A stretch of 17,259 nucleotides of DNA from DAOTWY01 sp003696565 (GCA_034435635.1 DAOTWY010000020.1:1-17259); one strand, 5' to 3'; positions 6,129 to 13,363 are shown, counted from the stretch's first letter. The notes: a model not told the origin generated them from the sequence alone. Translations and numbers: made by a program.

Positions 6129-7634
6129 TTATTTATATTGGAAGGCTGGCGATGCCAAAATCAAAACTGTTCCTAAGATTAGTTGTTCCCAAAGATCATC
6201 TGTGGAACCCCTCATAAATTCAAATGTGATGGTCAGTTCATCACCCGTCAATTCCCTGCCGAGCATGTAACGCGCCATAAATTGCAGTGCGGCTTCTGCA
6301 TCATTTATAACACCTGCGTTTTGAAGCATAGCAACTAGCCCAGTATAATCTGGACTTGTATCATCTTCGTCATAAAACATTGCTGCTAATGCGGCGTTCC
6401 AGCGGGGTAGTAAGTTGTCCATCCAATAACGTCCAACATCTGGGTAGCCATTGGGTGCGGGCCAGTTAAACGGTAAATGTCCCATTGATATCAAGAGATA
6501 AGCCACCGTCTCATAAAAACGACGTGGACGTTGGACATCATAATTCAGCACACGTAATAAACCGACGACATACTCAAACGGACGCTTAAATTTGGGAGGT
6601 GCTTGCCAAAACTCATCTGAACGAAAGATTTCCCGCAGCAGACTTTTGATATCGCCGCCTGTATCGAGATAGACTTGTGTGCAAAGATCAACTAAAGACT
6701 GTGGAGGGGTATCTGCTACGAACCGACGGATGAGTTTGCTAGAGATAAATTGTGCTGTGGAAGGGTGTTTTGCCAAAATTTCTAATACTTGGTATCCGGC
6801 ATCAATGCCACTGTTAGCTGGGATAACTTCCCCCAATACAATGGCTTCTCGGCTATCATGGGCGACACGCCGGAAAATAAACCGCCCTGGGGGGCTGTTT
6901 GGTTCGCGGAAGTTGGTGATTGACCAACCGGTAAACACCCGTGAAACAGCCTTTACGTCATCTTCGGTATAACCACCATTTACTCCCAGTGTATGCAGTT
7001 CTAACAATTCGCGCCCATAGTTTTCATTAGGGGCAAAATCATTACTGAGTGCATTATCCAGATAAAATAGCATCGCAGGGCTTTGTGCAGAAGCACGTAG
7101 TACATCTATAAAACTTAACATAGCGTTAGGACGGATGTGGTCGCGGTCATCATCTAATTTCAAGAATAAAACCGGACCTTTATTGATGTAAACATTAAAG
7201 TGATCGCTCCAAAAATGCACCATACGCTCATAAAGTTGTCGATTAGAATAGATGGCGCGGGTAAGCCAACTCCCTATTAAGTCGATCAATACACGCCGCC
7301 GGTTGTTATCCATGTCAGCTATCAAATCCCCACCATGTTCGTTAATGAGCGGGAATGCTTGTAAACGATGGTCTGTTTCATTATCTTGAATGGATTCATA
7401 ATCCAACTGGCGTTCAATAAATTCATCAACACCAATCTGGCTAATGTAATCATATAAGCCGGGTTGGGGTCCAAATGTTAGGCGGTTGATGATGTGCTGT
7501 ATTGGGTCACGTTCACCGATTTGTGCCGGGGCGAATGTCCCCGGTGGGGCTTTTGCCAACGTGGTTGCCAATCCGCTAAAGCTTAACCCGCTGACACCAA
7601 AGACTTTGAGGAAGTTACGCCGAGATAACATCAT
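6129..7634 (-). CDS. DUF1800 domain protein, Tat-exported
   Basis: This 501-residue member of the DUF1800 family is the usual genomic partner of DUF1501; no activity is established. The N-terminus carries an almost perfect twin-arginine motif (SRRNFLK at 4-10) with a hydrophobic stretch to about 26. Conserved family segments are HIINRLTFGP (47-56), ERMVHFWSDHF (136-146), the signature NENYGRELLELHTLGVNGG (203-221) followed by YTEDDV, and a C-terminal region with NWPAPNGYPD. I prefer the ATG at 7634: AAGGA lies 7 bases upstream, and the Tat motif then begins at residue 4. A GTG at 7655 in the same frame would add seven residues (MVKKEGI) and overlap that Shine-Dalgarno. It is the first gene of the three-gene - strand operon and is divergent from the secreted protein at 7790. 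Confidence 0.94.
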   Translation of the reverse strand: MMLSRRNFLKVFGVSGLSFSGLATTLAKAPPGTFAPAQIGERDPIQHIINRLTFGPQPGLYDYISQIGVDEFIERQLDYESIQDNETDHRLQAFPLINEHGGDLIADMDNNRRRVLIDLIGSWLTRAIYSNRQLYERMVHFWSDHFNVYINKGPVLFLKLDDDRDHIRPNAMLSFIDVLRASAQSPAMLFYLDNALSNDFAPNENYGRELLELHTLGVNGGYTEDDVKAVSRVFTGWSITNFREPNSPPGRFIFRRVAHDSREAIVLGEVIPANSGIDAGYQVLEILAKHPSTAQFISSKLIRRFVADTPPQSLVDLCTQVYLDTGGDIKSLLREIFRSDEFWQAPPKFKRPFEYVVGLLRVLNYDVQRPRRFYETVAYLLISMGHLPFNWPAPNGYPDVGRYWMDNLLPRWNAALAAMFYDEDDTSPDYTGLVAMLQNAGVINDAEAALQFMARYMLGRELTGDELTITFEFMRGSTDDLWEQLILGTVLILASPAFQYK

Positions 7635-7789
7635 AATCCCTTCCTTTTTTACCACATATTTATTCCACTATACGGTAAAAATGTAAACAGGTTGTAATTT
7701 TGGGGTAAAAAGAGGTGGCATTTGCAACGCTTTTGTAACGCTAGGTCTTTATGATGATCTTAGTATATTGAGATAAAGAGGAGGCAAAC

Positions 7790-8599
7790 ATGAGACTGTT
7801 AAAATTGTTCATTGGTATGATGGCTTTGATTATTATCGCACTACCACGCCCCGCACAAGCAGTGACACTCGATAATGTTACAATAACTGTCAGCTCTATT
7901 GGGACACAATGTAGTGATTATGAATTACTGATCGATTTTACATTTACCGGTCAGGTGGCTGAGTATTCAGGTAATGATTTAATCGGTATGGTGGTTGTTG
8001 ATGCAAATGGTGTGGCTGTTGCTGCGGATTGGCAGGGCTTTACTGTCGGTAACTCATACACGCAAATGTCCAGTTTTGCACCAGGGAATATAATCAATAA
8101 TTTTACAGCTCGTCCCTTGTATATCAAATTTTTTGATATTACAACCGCACCCCCGGTCGGCCATAATACACAAGCAATTTTTGATGCTATCGTAGGACAA
8201 AGTGCGCCATTATTACAAGTAATTACACATGATCCGGCAGATCACTCATCTTATTGTGCTAGTTTGCCATTGATCCTGCCTCCGGCATCATCATTAGGTT
8301 CGGATGGGCGAATTAATCCAGATGCAGCTGCGCCGTTTGTGGCTTATGCTGTTAGTGACGGTTTGCATATCTACTATCCACAGGGCACAATGCGCTTAGT
8401 GGTCACAGCGGATGAAATTGCCGCTGCGGGTTGTCCAGAATCTGGTGCTGTGTTGATTGCTGAAGGAAATGGTGTATCGGTTTATCGCTTGTCGGATTGT
8501 AGTTTTCAATTGAATGCCCCTTCACTTGGCGGTGAAAAGACATATGTGCTGAAGTTCTCTTCATTGAGCGGTGGCGGGTATCAATCCTTTGAGCAATAA
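7790..8599 (+). CDS. Secreted protein of unknown function with four cysteines
   Basis: This 269-residue exported protein is not assigned to a family. A Sec signal peptide is clear: basic MRLLK, a hydrophobic core at 6-19, and the cleavage site AQA|V after residue 24. The mature protein has exactly four cysteines (41, 156, 215, 237), enough for two disulfides, which fits an extracytoplasmic location. Residues 25-115 are beta-rich. A Pro/Ser linker (about 159-170) leads to SDGRINPDAAAPFVAYAVSDG (171-191), a segment I associate with C-terminal regions of Chloroflexota secreted proteins, then a second beta-rich block. A strong AGGAGG (7779-7784) lies 5 bases before the ATG. It diverges from the DUF1800-DUF1501 operon across 155 bases and may share its regulatory region. 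An intrinsic terminator follows. Confidence 0.82.
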   Translation: MRLLKLFIGMMALIIIALPRPAQAVTLDNVTITVSSIGTQCSDYELLIDFTFTGQVAEYSGNDLIGMVVVDANGVAVAADWQGFTVGNSYTQMSSFAPGNIINNFTARPLYIKFFDITTAPPVGHNTQAIFDAIVGQSAPLLQVITHDPADHSSYCASLPLILPPASSLGSDGRINPDAAAPFVAYAVSDGLHIYYPQGTMRLVVTADEIAAAGCPESGAVLIAEGNGVSVYRLSDCSFQLNAPSLGGEKTYVLKFSSLSGGGYQSFEQ

Positions 8600-8627
8600 T
8601 GAGTGATAACGTGTAAATATAAAGTTG

Positions 8628-8655
8628 AGGCGCGGCATTAGCCTGCGCCTTTTTG
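8628..8655 (+). terminator. Rho-independent terminator
   Basis: AGGCGC (8628-8633) pairs with GCGCCT (8645-8650). The stem can be lengthened by GG/CC across one bulged T, leaving a six-base loop CATTAG. A T-run (8650-8654) follows directly. It sits 29 bases after the stop of the secreted protein and is the only hairpin in the window with a real T-tract. Confidence 0.82.
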
Positions 8656-8704
8656 CTTTAATGATACAATCAATGTATCTGCTTTAAGAAAACAAGAGGG
8701 TATG

Positions 8705-9127
8705 ATGTCACAAAACAAGACAGTTCCAACCGATGGTGATGTGGTAGCATTTTTGAATTTAGTTGAGCCGCAAAAAAAACGGGAAGATTCATTTGCTATT
8801 CTGGAACTTATTCAACAAGTGACGGGTGAACAACCAGTGATGTGGGGGGATAGTATCATTGGGTTTGGTCGTTACCACTATCGTTATAGTAGTGGACGAG
8901 AAGGGGAGTGGCTTTTGGTGGGGTTTTCGCCGCGTAAGCAGGCTATTACGTTGTATATTATGGCTGGCTTTGATGATTATGCGGATTTACTTCAAAAATT
9001 AGGAAAATACAAAACCGGAAAATCCTGCTTGTACATCAAAAAAATTGAAGACATTAACCTGGATATCTTGCGTGAGCTAGTCCGGCAGTCTGTGGCGCAT
9101 ATCAAAGAAACAAATACTGTCGAATAA
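8705..9127 (+). CDS. DUF1801 (YdhG-like) domain protein
   Basis: This 140-residue cytoplasmic protein of the DUF1801 family has an alpha/beta fold of unknown activity. Diagnostic stretches (numbered from the ATG at 8705) are the N-terminal TVPTDGDVVAFLN, VTGEQPVMWGDSIIGFG (about 38-54), the HYRYSSGREGEW segment, GFSPRKQAITLYIM, and LGKYKTGKSCLYIKK near the C-terminus. The tandem ATGs at 8702 and 8705 are both in frame. I chose 8705 because the Shine-Dalgarno AAGAGGG (8694-8700) is then 4 bases away instead of one. The gene lies behind a terminator, so it needs its own promoter. Its stop faces the convergent MarR gene across 17 bases in which I see no hairpin, so read-through in both directions is possible. 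Confidence 0.9.
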   Translation: MSQNKTVPTDGDVVAFLNLVEPQKKREDSFAILELIQQVTGEQPVMWGDSIIGFGRYHYRYSSGREGEWLLVGFSPRKQAITLYIMAGFDDYADLLQKLGKYKTGKSCLYIKKIEDINLDILRELVRQSVAHIKETNTVE

Positions 9128-9144
9128 ATGCTATTTAGATGACG

Positions 9145-9585
9145 CTATTTTATAGTGATGGCTAAATATTTATCAACTAAAGCATGAAGTGTTTGCTGTT
9201 CTTGTGTAGTGAATTGGCAGAGAACTTGTTCGGTTAGCTTTCTGCGTTCTGCTTCTAGTTGTTCAAGTTGATGTTTGCCATCAGGAGTCAAATTGACGCG
9301 CCACACACGGCGGTCAGATGGATCAAGTTCACGTTTAACCCAGCCGCGATTTTCTAGTCGATTAATGATGCCGGTCATTGTGGCAGAAATTTGCATGGTG
9401 TTATCGGCTAGTTCACTCATTGTACAGTAAGAATCTGACCTGTAGATTGTCATCAACGCCAGATATTGGGCAACAGTCAGATCATATGCACTAGCAATAT
9501 TGGCGATTTGACGGCGTATTGTCATGGCAAGTTGTTGTAATAACACATCCAATGAATTGATTTCATCCCCGCTGATTGAGGTCAT
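9145..9585 (-). CDS. MarR-family transcriptional regulator
   Basis: This 146-residue winged-helix DNA-binding protein acts as a dimeric repressor or activator in the cytoplasm. The layout is typical of the family: an N-terminal dimerisation helix (about 8-35), helix-turn-helix with the recognition part around TMSELADNTMQISATMTGIINRLENRGW (55-82), the wing with DPSDRRVWRVNLTPDG (88-103), and a long C-terminal helix pair. The DxxDRR wing signature is diagnostic. Cysteines 54 and 123 are present, but nothing marks it as an OhrR-type redox sensor. The Shine-Dalgarno is weak. A palindrome 40-50 bases upstream of the ATG overlaps a TATAGT box, consistent with autorepression. The adjacent genes are convergent or separately transcribed, so its other targets and its ligand are unknown. 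Confidence 0.92.
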   Translation of the reverse strand: MTSISGDEINSLDVLLQQLAMTIRRQIANIASAYDLTVAQYLALMTIYRSDSYCTMSELADNTMQISATMTGIINRLENRGWVKRELDPSDRRVWRVNLTPDGKHQLEQLEAERRKLTEQVLCQFTTQEQQTLHALVDKYLAITIK

Positions 9586-9624
9586 AATTATCTCGTTTCT
9601 TTAGTAGCTTAAAACTCAGAACCG

Positions 9625-9643
9625 ATAACAGTTGTTAACTATA
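9625..9643 (-). promoter_or_regulatory. Candidate MarR operator overlapping a -10 box
   Basis: TAACA-GT-TGTTA (9626-9637) is a perfect 5-2-5 palindrome. It sits in a longer imperfect one whose outer ATA/TAT also pair (9625-9642). On the - strand TATAGT (9643-9638) could be the -10 box of the MarR gene; no convincing -35 is seen. Length and position suit autoregulation by a MarR dimer. Confidence 0.42.
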
Positions 9644-9722
9644 AGTATATCGTTTTTGCGGATGATGTGTGTCATTAAAATATAGGATGAATATCACACG
9701 GATGGCGGATATTTGGATTGAC

Positions 9723-9743
9723 AGGGCGGAAGAACTCCGCCCT
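9723..9743 (-). terminator. Strong GC-rich hairpin after the DUF697-like gene
   Basis: AGGGCGGA (9723-9730) and TCCGCCCT (9736-9743) form a perfect 8-bp stem with a 5-base loop, 7 bases past the stop codon of the - strand gene ending at 9751. No T-tract follows on that strand. It is probably a transcript end or RNA-stabilising hairpin. Confidence 0.62.
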
Positions 9744-9750
9744 ATTGTGG

Positions 9751-10677
9751 TTAAAGCAAGCGTAGACGTTGTGGACTGGAATCTGGCACGCGCTCAATGA
9801 TGTGGCGAGCTTCTAAATCTAGCTTAACTGTGGTGACATACCAACGTACTGAGCCATCAAATGTATCTCCGATGGCGGTTTCTACTTGTTGGACTAAGTC
9901 TTTGAATAAAATATCCTCTTGCTTGTTTAATACATCAAGAATGGCTTTGCGGATTGTGTCATATTTATCTTTATCAATCTCTACGCCTTGCTTACCTTCT
10001 GGGTGCAGCGTTAAGATTTTTTCTGGCTGTGCGGATGGGGCATCATCTTCAATAACAACCTTTGGCTGCTCTTGAATAGGCTGAATGTCTTTAGGTGGGG
10101 CGACCGTAATATCTGCGGGAGCTGTTTCTTTGATGAGAGCCTTACCGTTGCCGTTTACAACACTTGTTTGCGGTTCAGGTTCTTCGGTGAGTGTGATTTG
10201 GACTTTCTGCTTTTTATCAGAAATAGCGGGTTTGGGGCTGGATTCAATGGCTTTTGTTTCACTACGGTAACGTTCTTCTACAAAAGCCGTCCATGCCAAA
10301 CCAAGCATCAGAGACGATGAGCCGACGATTGCTCCATTCACAACCCAACCAACAAGTGGTAGAGCATTCAAAAACTCACCGAGCATTGCTTGTGAAATCC
10401 GCAAAACACCATAACTGAATGCACCTCCGGTAAATACCACAATGCCTGCTGTGCCTAGCATATCGCGCAGTTTTTGGGCGGTCAGGGTTTCATCAAAATA
10501 AATCCGGTAGACATCCCAAAACATCCATGCATCTGCTAGGGCAATCCCAAGCATTTTTGTAGTCTCTAAAGCTGGTGTTGGCACAGTCCCCGCTAGGGTT
10601 GTGCCGGTGACATTTTTGGCGATCCGCAAAAATGCTTGACGACGCTTACTTTCGATTGGTTCGATTGCCAGTGTCAT
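9751..10677 (-). CDS. DUF697-like membrane domain fused to a winged-helix-like (DUF6958-like) domain
   Basis: This is a 308-residue two-part protein. Residues 15-140 are hydrophobic with small-residue-rich helices (about 27-50, 74-98, 104-132) and the sequence TVPTPALETTKMLGIALADA, resembling the DUF697/YcjF-type domain that sits in or on the inner membrane. Residues 140-233 are a charged, Pro/Glu/Lys-rich, probably disordered linker. Residues 236-308 form a compact helical domain (KYDTIRKAILDVL, then SVRWYVTTVKLDLEARHIIERV and QRLRLL) that I match to DUF6958, which looks winged-helix-like. I chose the ATG at 10677, which has AAGGA 7 bases upstream; an in-frame ATG at 10725 would add 16 residues but has no ribosome site. 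A role in tethering a nucleic-acid or protein-binding domain to the membrane is inference only. Confidence 0.82.
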   Translation of the reverse strand: MTLAIEPIESKRRQAFLRIAKNVTGTTLAGTVPTPALETTKMLGIALADAWMFWDVYRIYFDETLTAQKLRDMLGTAGIVVFTGGAFSYGVLRISQAMLGEFLNALPLVGWVVNGAIVGSSSLMLGLAWTAFVEERYRSETKAIESSPKPAISDKKQKVQITLTEEPEPQTSVVNGNGKALIKETAPADITVAPPKDIQPIQEQPKVVIEDDAPSAQPEKILTLHPEGKQGVEIDKDKYDTIRKAILDVLNKQEDILFKDLVQQVETAIGDTFDGSVRWYVTTVKLDLEARHIIERVPDSSPQRLRLL

Positions 10678-10702
10678 AATGGTTTCCTTATGTCTATTTA
10701 TC

Positions 10703-10714
10703 GAATCACGATTC
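10703..10714. repeat. Short perfect palindrome upstream of the DUF697-like gene
   Basis: GAATC-AC-GATTC is a 5-2-5 inverted repeat 26 bases upstream of the chosen ATG on the - strand, in the 5' leader or promoter. It could be an operator, but at this length it may be chance. Confidence 0.25.
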
Positions 10715-10897
10715 AATTTTAACATATTTTTGCATGAATGGGTGTATACAATGCACTTTGAATGATTATCCTGTAGAAAAACCCTATTGATGGAGAGAAT
10801 GACGTTTATCTTTTAGGAACAAGTGGCAGTTGCCCAATTATTTTCTTAAAGAGCATATATATAATACGTAAAGATAAGCAAAGGATTGCAATTGGAG

Positions 10898-11749
10898 ATG
10901 ACAAAAATCACGCTGTATACTGATGGTGCTTGCTCCGGCAACCCTGGTCCTGGCGGGTGGGGGGCGATTTTAGTGGCATCTGATGAGGCGGGAAATGTCC
11001 TCAAAGAGATGGAATTGAGTGGTGGAGAAGCAAACACAACCAATAACCGTATGGAATTAACCGCCGTGATTGAAGGCTTAAAACAGTTGAAGCGACCGAC
11101 GGCGGTACGGGTTGTTTCGGATTCGCAGTATGTCGTGAATACCATGACACGCGGTTGGAAGCGCAAAGCCAATCATGATTTATGGCGAGAGTTAGATGAT
11201 TTAGCACGGCAGCATACAATTACTTGGGAATATGTTAAAGGGCACGCTGGGCATGAATATAATGAACGTGCTGATCAATTGGCAACAGCGGCGATCAAAC
11301 AGGTTTATGGGAAAAACAACCACAGTCAAAACAGCCAGCAAATCACGCATTCGGCGGTGGTTTATATCGCCTTAAAAATGTCACATAAGCGTGGTAGATG
11401 GGGGATTTTAATTATTACATCAGATGGTGAGCTGACCTTATCAGATTGGTTGGATGATGTTACCGAAAATCGTTTAGCATTAGTCGCTACGTTGGATGCG
11501 TTGCAAAATTTGCTCCCGCATACAGAAGCAACAATTTATATTGACAGTGATTATGTGTTGAATGGCATGACCAACTGGATACACGGTTGGCGCAAACGAA
11601 ACTGGCGAAAATCAGACGGGCAACCTGTGATGCATGATGATTTATGGAAGCGAATTGATGAACTGGCGCGTAAGCATCAGTTAACTTGGCTGCCATTGGA
11701 TGAGTCAACAAATTCTACACGTGCCAGGTTGCTTGTGGTAAATGAATAG
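10898..11749 (+). CDS. rnhA: Ribonuclease HI with a second, degenerate RNase H domain
   Basis: This 283-residue protein cleaves RNA in RNA-DNA hybrids, for example replication primers and R-loops, in the cytoplasm. Domain 1 (about 1-135) is a full RNase HI: Asp9 in YTDGACSGNPGPGGWG, Glu53 in NNRMEL, Asp75 in SDSQYV, His116 in KGHAGH and Asp126 in NERAD make up the two-metal site. It has a shortened GWKRKANHDLW segment in place of the basic protrusion. Domain 2 (about 151-283) aligns again from YIALKMSHKRGRWGIL through IDSDYV, WIHGWRKRNWRK and DLWKRIDELARKH. Its catalytic positions read Ala158, Ala194, Asp216, Arg277 and Ser270, so it should be inactive. Usual RNase HI is about 150 residues. 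I chose the ATG at 10898 (AAGGA 12 bases upstream); a TTG at 10886 is possible. Confidence 0.92.
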   Translation: MTKITLYTDGACSGNPGPGGWGAILVASDEAGNVLKEMELSGGEANTTNNRMELTAVIEGLKQLKRPTAVRVVSDSQYVVNTMTRGWKRKANHDLWRELDDLARQHTITWEYVKGHAGHEYNERADQLATAAIKQVYGKNNHSQNSQQITHSAVVYIALKMSHKRGRWGILIITSDGELTLSDWLDDVTENRLALVATLDALQNLLPHTEATIYIDSDYVLNGMTNWIHGWRKRNWRKSDGQPVMHDDLWKRIDELARKHQLTWLPLDESTNSTRARLLVVNE

Positions 11750-11792
11750 GTTATGCTTGTGTTCTTCAAGACAAAATAACCACTTTAATAAA

Positions 11793-11807
11793 TAGATCGT
11801 AGATCTA
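11793..11807. promoter_or_regulatory. Perfect 6-3-6 inverted repeat upstream of the aminotransferase
   Basis: TAGATC-GTA-GATCTA lies in the 124-base gap after rnhA, 15 bases upstream of a TATAGT (11822-11827) that could be a -10 box for the gene starting at 11874. No matching -35 is obvious. It could be an operator for the aminotransferase; this is unproven. Confidence 0.35.
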
Positions 11808-11873
11808 CCGCTTGGGAATAATATAGTTTAAAAATTCGAATCAGATTAAAGGACTAATATTAAGGATAGATAT

Positions 11874-13040
11874 ATGCCTCAAATTGCAAATCGTGTTGCA
11901 GGATTTGGAACAACCATTTTTACGGAAATTAATGAACTGGCGGCAAAGCATCAAGCCATCAATCTTGGGCAGGGTAAGCCGGATTTTGACGGACCGGCTG
12001 AGGTCATTGATGCATTTCGTGCAGCGTTGAGCAATGGTAAGCATAATCAATATGCGCCTGGTCCAGGGGTATTTGCACTGCGGCAAGGCGTTGCCGATCA
12101 TGCTGGGCGCAATTACGGCTTAGAGGTTGACCCGAACGGTGGTGTAATCATCACACCCGGGGCAACTGAGGCGATTTTTGCCGCTGTGATGGGTTTGACA
12201 GACCCCGGTGATGAAGTCATTGTTATCGAACCATTTTTTGATAGTTATGTGCCGGATATTTTGATGGCAGGTGGTAAACCGGTTTATGTCCCGCTCCACG
12301 CGCCAGATTGGACATTTGACCCAGATGAGTTGCGTGCTGCATTTAACTCAAATACCCGTGCTATTATCCTGAACACACCACATAATCCCACCGGACGGGT
12401 ATTCACCCAGGCAGAACTCCAGATGATCGCTGAGTTATGCCTTGAGTTTGATGTGACGGTTATCAGTGATGAAGTATATGAACATCTGATTTTTGATGAA
12501 GCGGAGCATGTTCCGATTGCGACATTACCCGATATGTTTGAGCGTACTATTACGATCGGCAGTGCAGGAAAATCATTTGGCATGACCGGCTGGAAGGTTG
12601 GCTGGGCATATGGGCATCCTGACTTGATGAAAGGCGTAGCCCAAGCGCATCAATTTGTGGCGTTTGCTGTTAATCATCCAGCGCAGATGGCAGTGGCACA
12701 TGCTTTTACGTTGCCCAAGTCTTATTATGATGATTATCGGGCGGTATATACCCGTAAGCGAGATTTGATGATGGATGCTATTCAAGCGGCAGGCATGACG
12801 GCACCCACGCCCAAAGGGACATACTTTGTGATGGCAGATTTTAGCCCTGTGTTTGATGGAGACGATGTTGAATTTGCACGATATATGACGGCGGAGATTG
12901 GTGTCGCGGTTATTCCCCCTACATTTTTTTATAGTGCTGAACATAAATATTTAGGGAGCCGTCATACGCGCTTCGCATTCTGTAAAGGTGATGACACGAT
13001 TTTGGCGGCAGCGGAACGGATGCGGAAACTAAAGGGATAA
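11874..13040 (+). CDS. Class I/II aminotransferase, YbdL/kynurenine-aminotransferase-like
   Basis: This 388-residue PLP-dependent transaminase is cytoplasmic. The N-terminal GFGTTIFTEINELAAKH and INLGQGKPDFDGP are characteristic of the YbdL / kynurenine aminotransferase / glutamine transaminase K group, which prefers methionine, glutamine or aromatic amino acids and often recycles 2-oxo acids. Further landmarks are QYAPGPG (59-65), TPGATEAI (94-101), Asn171 in NTPHNPTG, Asp199/Tyr202 in SDEVYEH, Schiff-base Lys233 in SAGKSFGMTGWKVGW, and carboxylate-binding Arg366 in HTRFAFCK. The length is normal. AAGGA (11862-11866) lies 7 bases before the ATG. It differs clearly from the aminotransferase at 2689 and is not a duplicate of it. 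The gene stands apart from its neighbours, with an inverted repeat upstream that may regulate it. The substrate is not determined. Confidence 0.93.
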   Translation: MPQIANRVAGFGTTIFTEINELAAKHQAINLGQGKPDFDGPAEVIDAFRAALSNGKHNQYAPGPGVFALRQGVADHAGRNYGLEVDPNGGVIITPGATEAIFAAVMGLTDPGDEVIVIEPFFDSYVPDILMAGGKPVYVPLHAPDWTFDPDELRAAFNSNTRAIILNTPHNPTGRVFTQAELQMIAELCLEFDVTVISDEVYEHLIFDEAEHVPIATLPDMFERTITIGSAGKSFGMTGWKVGWAYGHPDLMKGVAQAHQFVAFAVNHPAQMAVAHAFTLPKSYYDDYRAVYTRKRDLMMDAIQAAGMTAPTPKGTYFVMADFSPVFDGDDVEFARYMTAEIGVAVIPPTFFYSAEHKYLGSRHTRFAFCKGDDTILAAAERMRKLKG

Positions 13041-13081
13041 TCTTATAGGTCTGGTGGATGTTTTCGGTGTAGAGTCAGGGC

Positions 13082-13363
13082 ATGGATGTAATAGATTGGA
13101 CTCTATTTATGCATGATCAAACCAAATTGAATGATTTCATCAACCAATATACAGGTAAAATATCGGATGACCTGTTACATCAAGTTGGGCATGACATCCG
13201 CGCACAGTTAAATAACATCATTGGCAATATGCAGTTGATTAAGCTCAGCTTGATTAGCGACGACTTTACGGATGAAGAACGGGACACATTCATTGCGGAA
13301 GTCATAGGAGCTGCACGTGTCATTGATGTTATTGTTGAGGCAGCTTTAAAGACGAGTCAATGA
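13082..13363 (+). CDS. Stand-alone histidine-kinase DHp (HisKA-like) protein
   Basis: This 93-residue protein has no signal or membrane segment. Residues 30-90 read as two long helices. The first contains HQVGHDIRAQLNNIIGN (33-49), which follows the HisKA H-box pattern: phospho-acceptor-type His37, then Asp38, Arg40, Leu43, Asn44 and Gly48. The usual proline after the arginine-plus-one position is Gln42. The second helix runs from about 64 to 90. There is no CA/ATPase domain (N, G1, G2 boxes) and no receiver, so it cannot phosphorylate itself alone; it may accept phosphate from another kinase or act as a dimerisation decoy. The start ATG at 13082 has a poor Shine-Dalgarno; an ATG at 13109 is the alternative. 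The stop overlaps the next gene by four bases (ATGA), so it is the first gene of a three-gene unit. Confidence 0.72.
   Translation: MDVIDWTLFMHDQTKLNDFINQYTGKISDDLLHQVGHDIRAQLNNIIGNMQLIKLSLISDDFTDEERDTFIAEVIGAARVIDVIVEAALKTSQ

Noticed and set aside
9128..9144. Possible hairpin between the convergent DUF1801 and MarR stops
   Set aside because: The repeated GCTATTT near here is a direct, not inverted, repeat, and no stem of useful length forms.
10846..11172. 108-codon - strand frame antisense to rnhA
   Set aside because: It overlaps the most conserved catalytic part of RNase HI and has no recognisable content.
12573..12944. 123-codon - strand frame, rich in His and Cys, antisense to the second aminotransferase
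   Set aside because: Its residue bias follows from reversing the conserved PLP-binding region; there is no supporting start signal.
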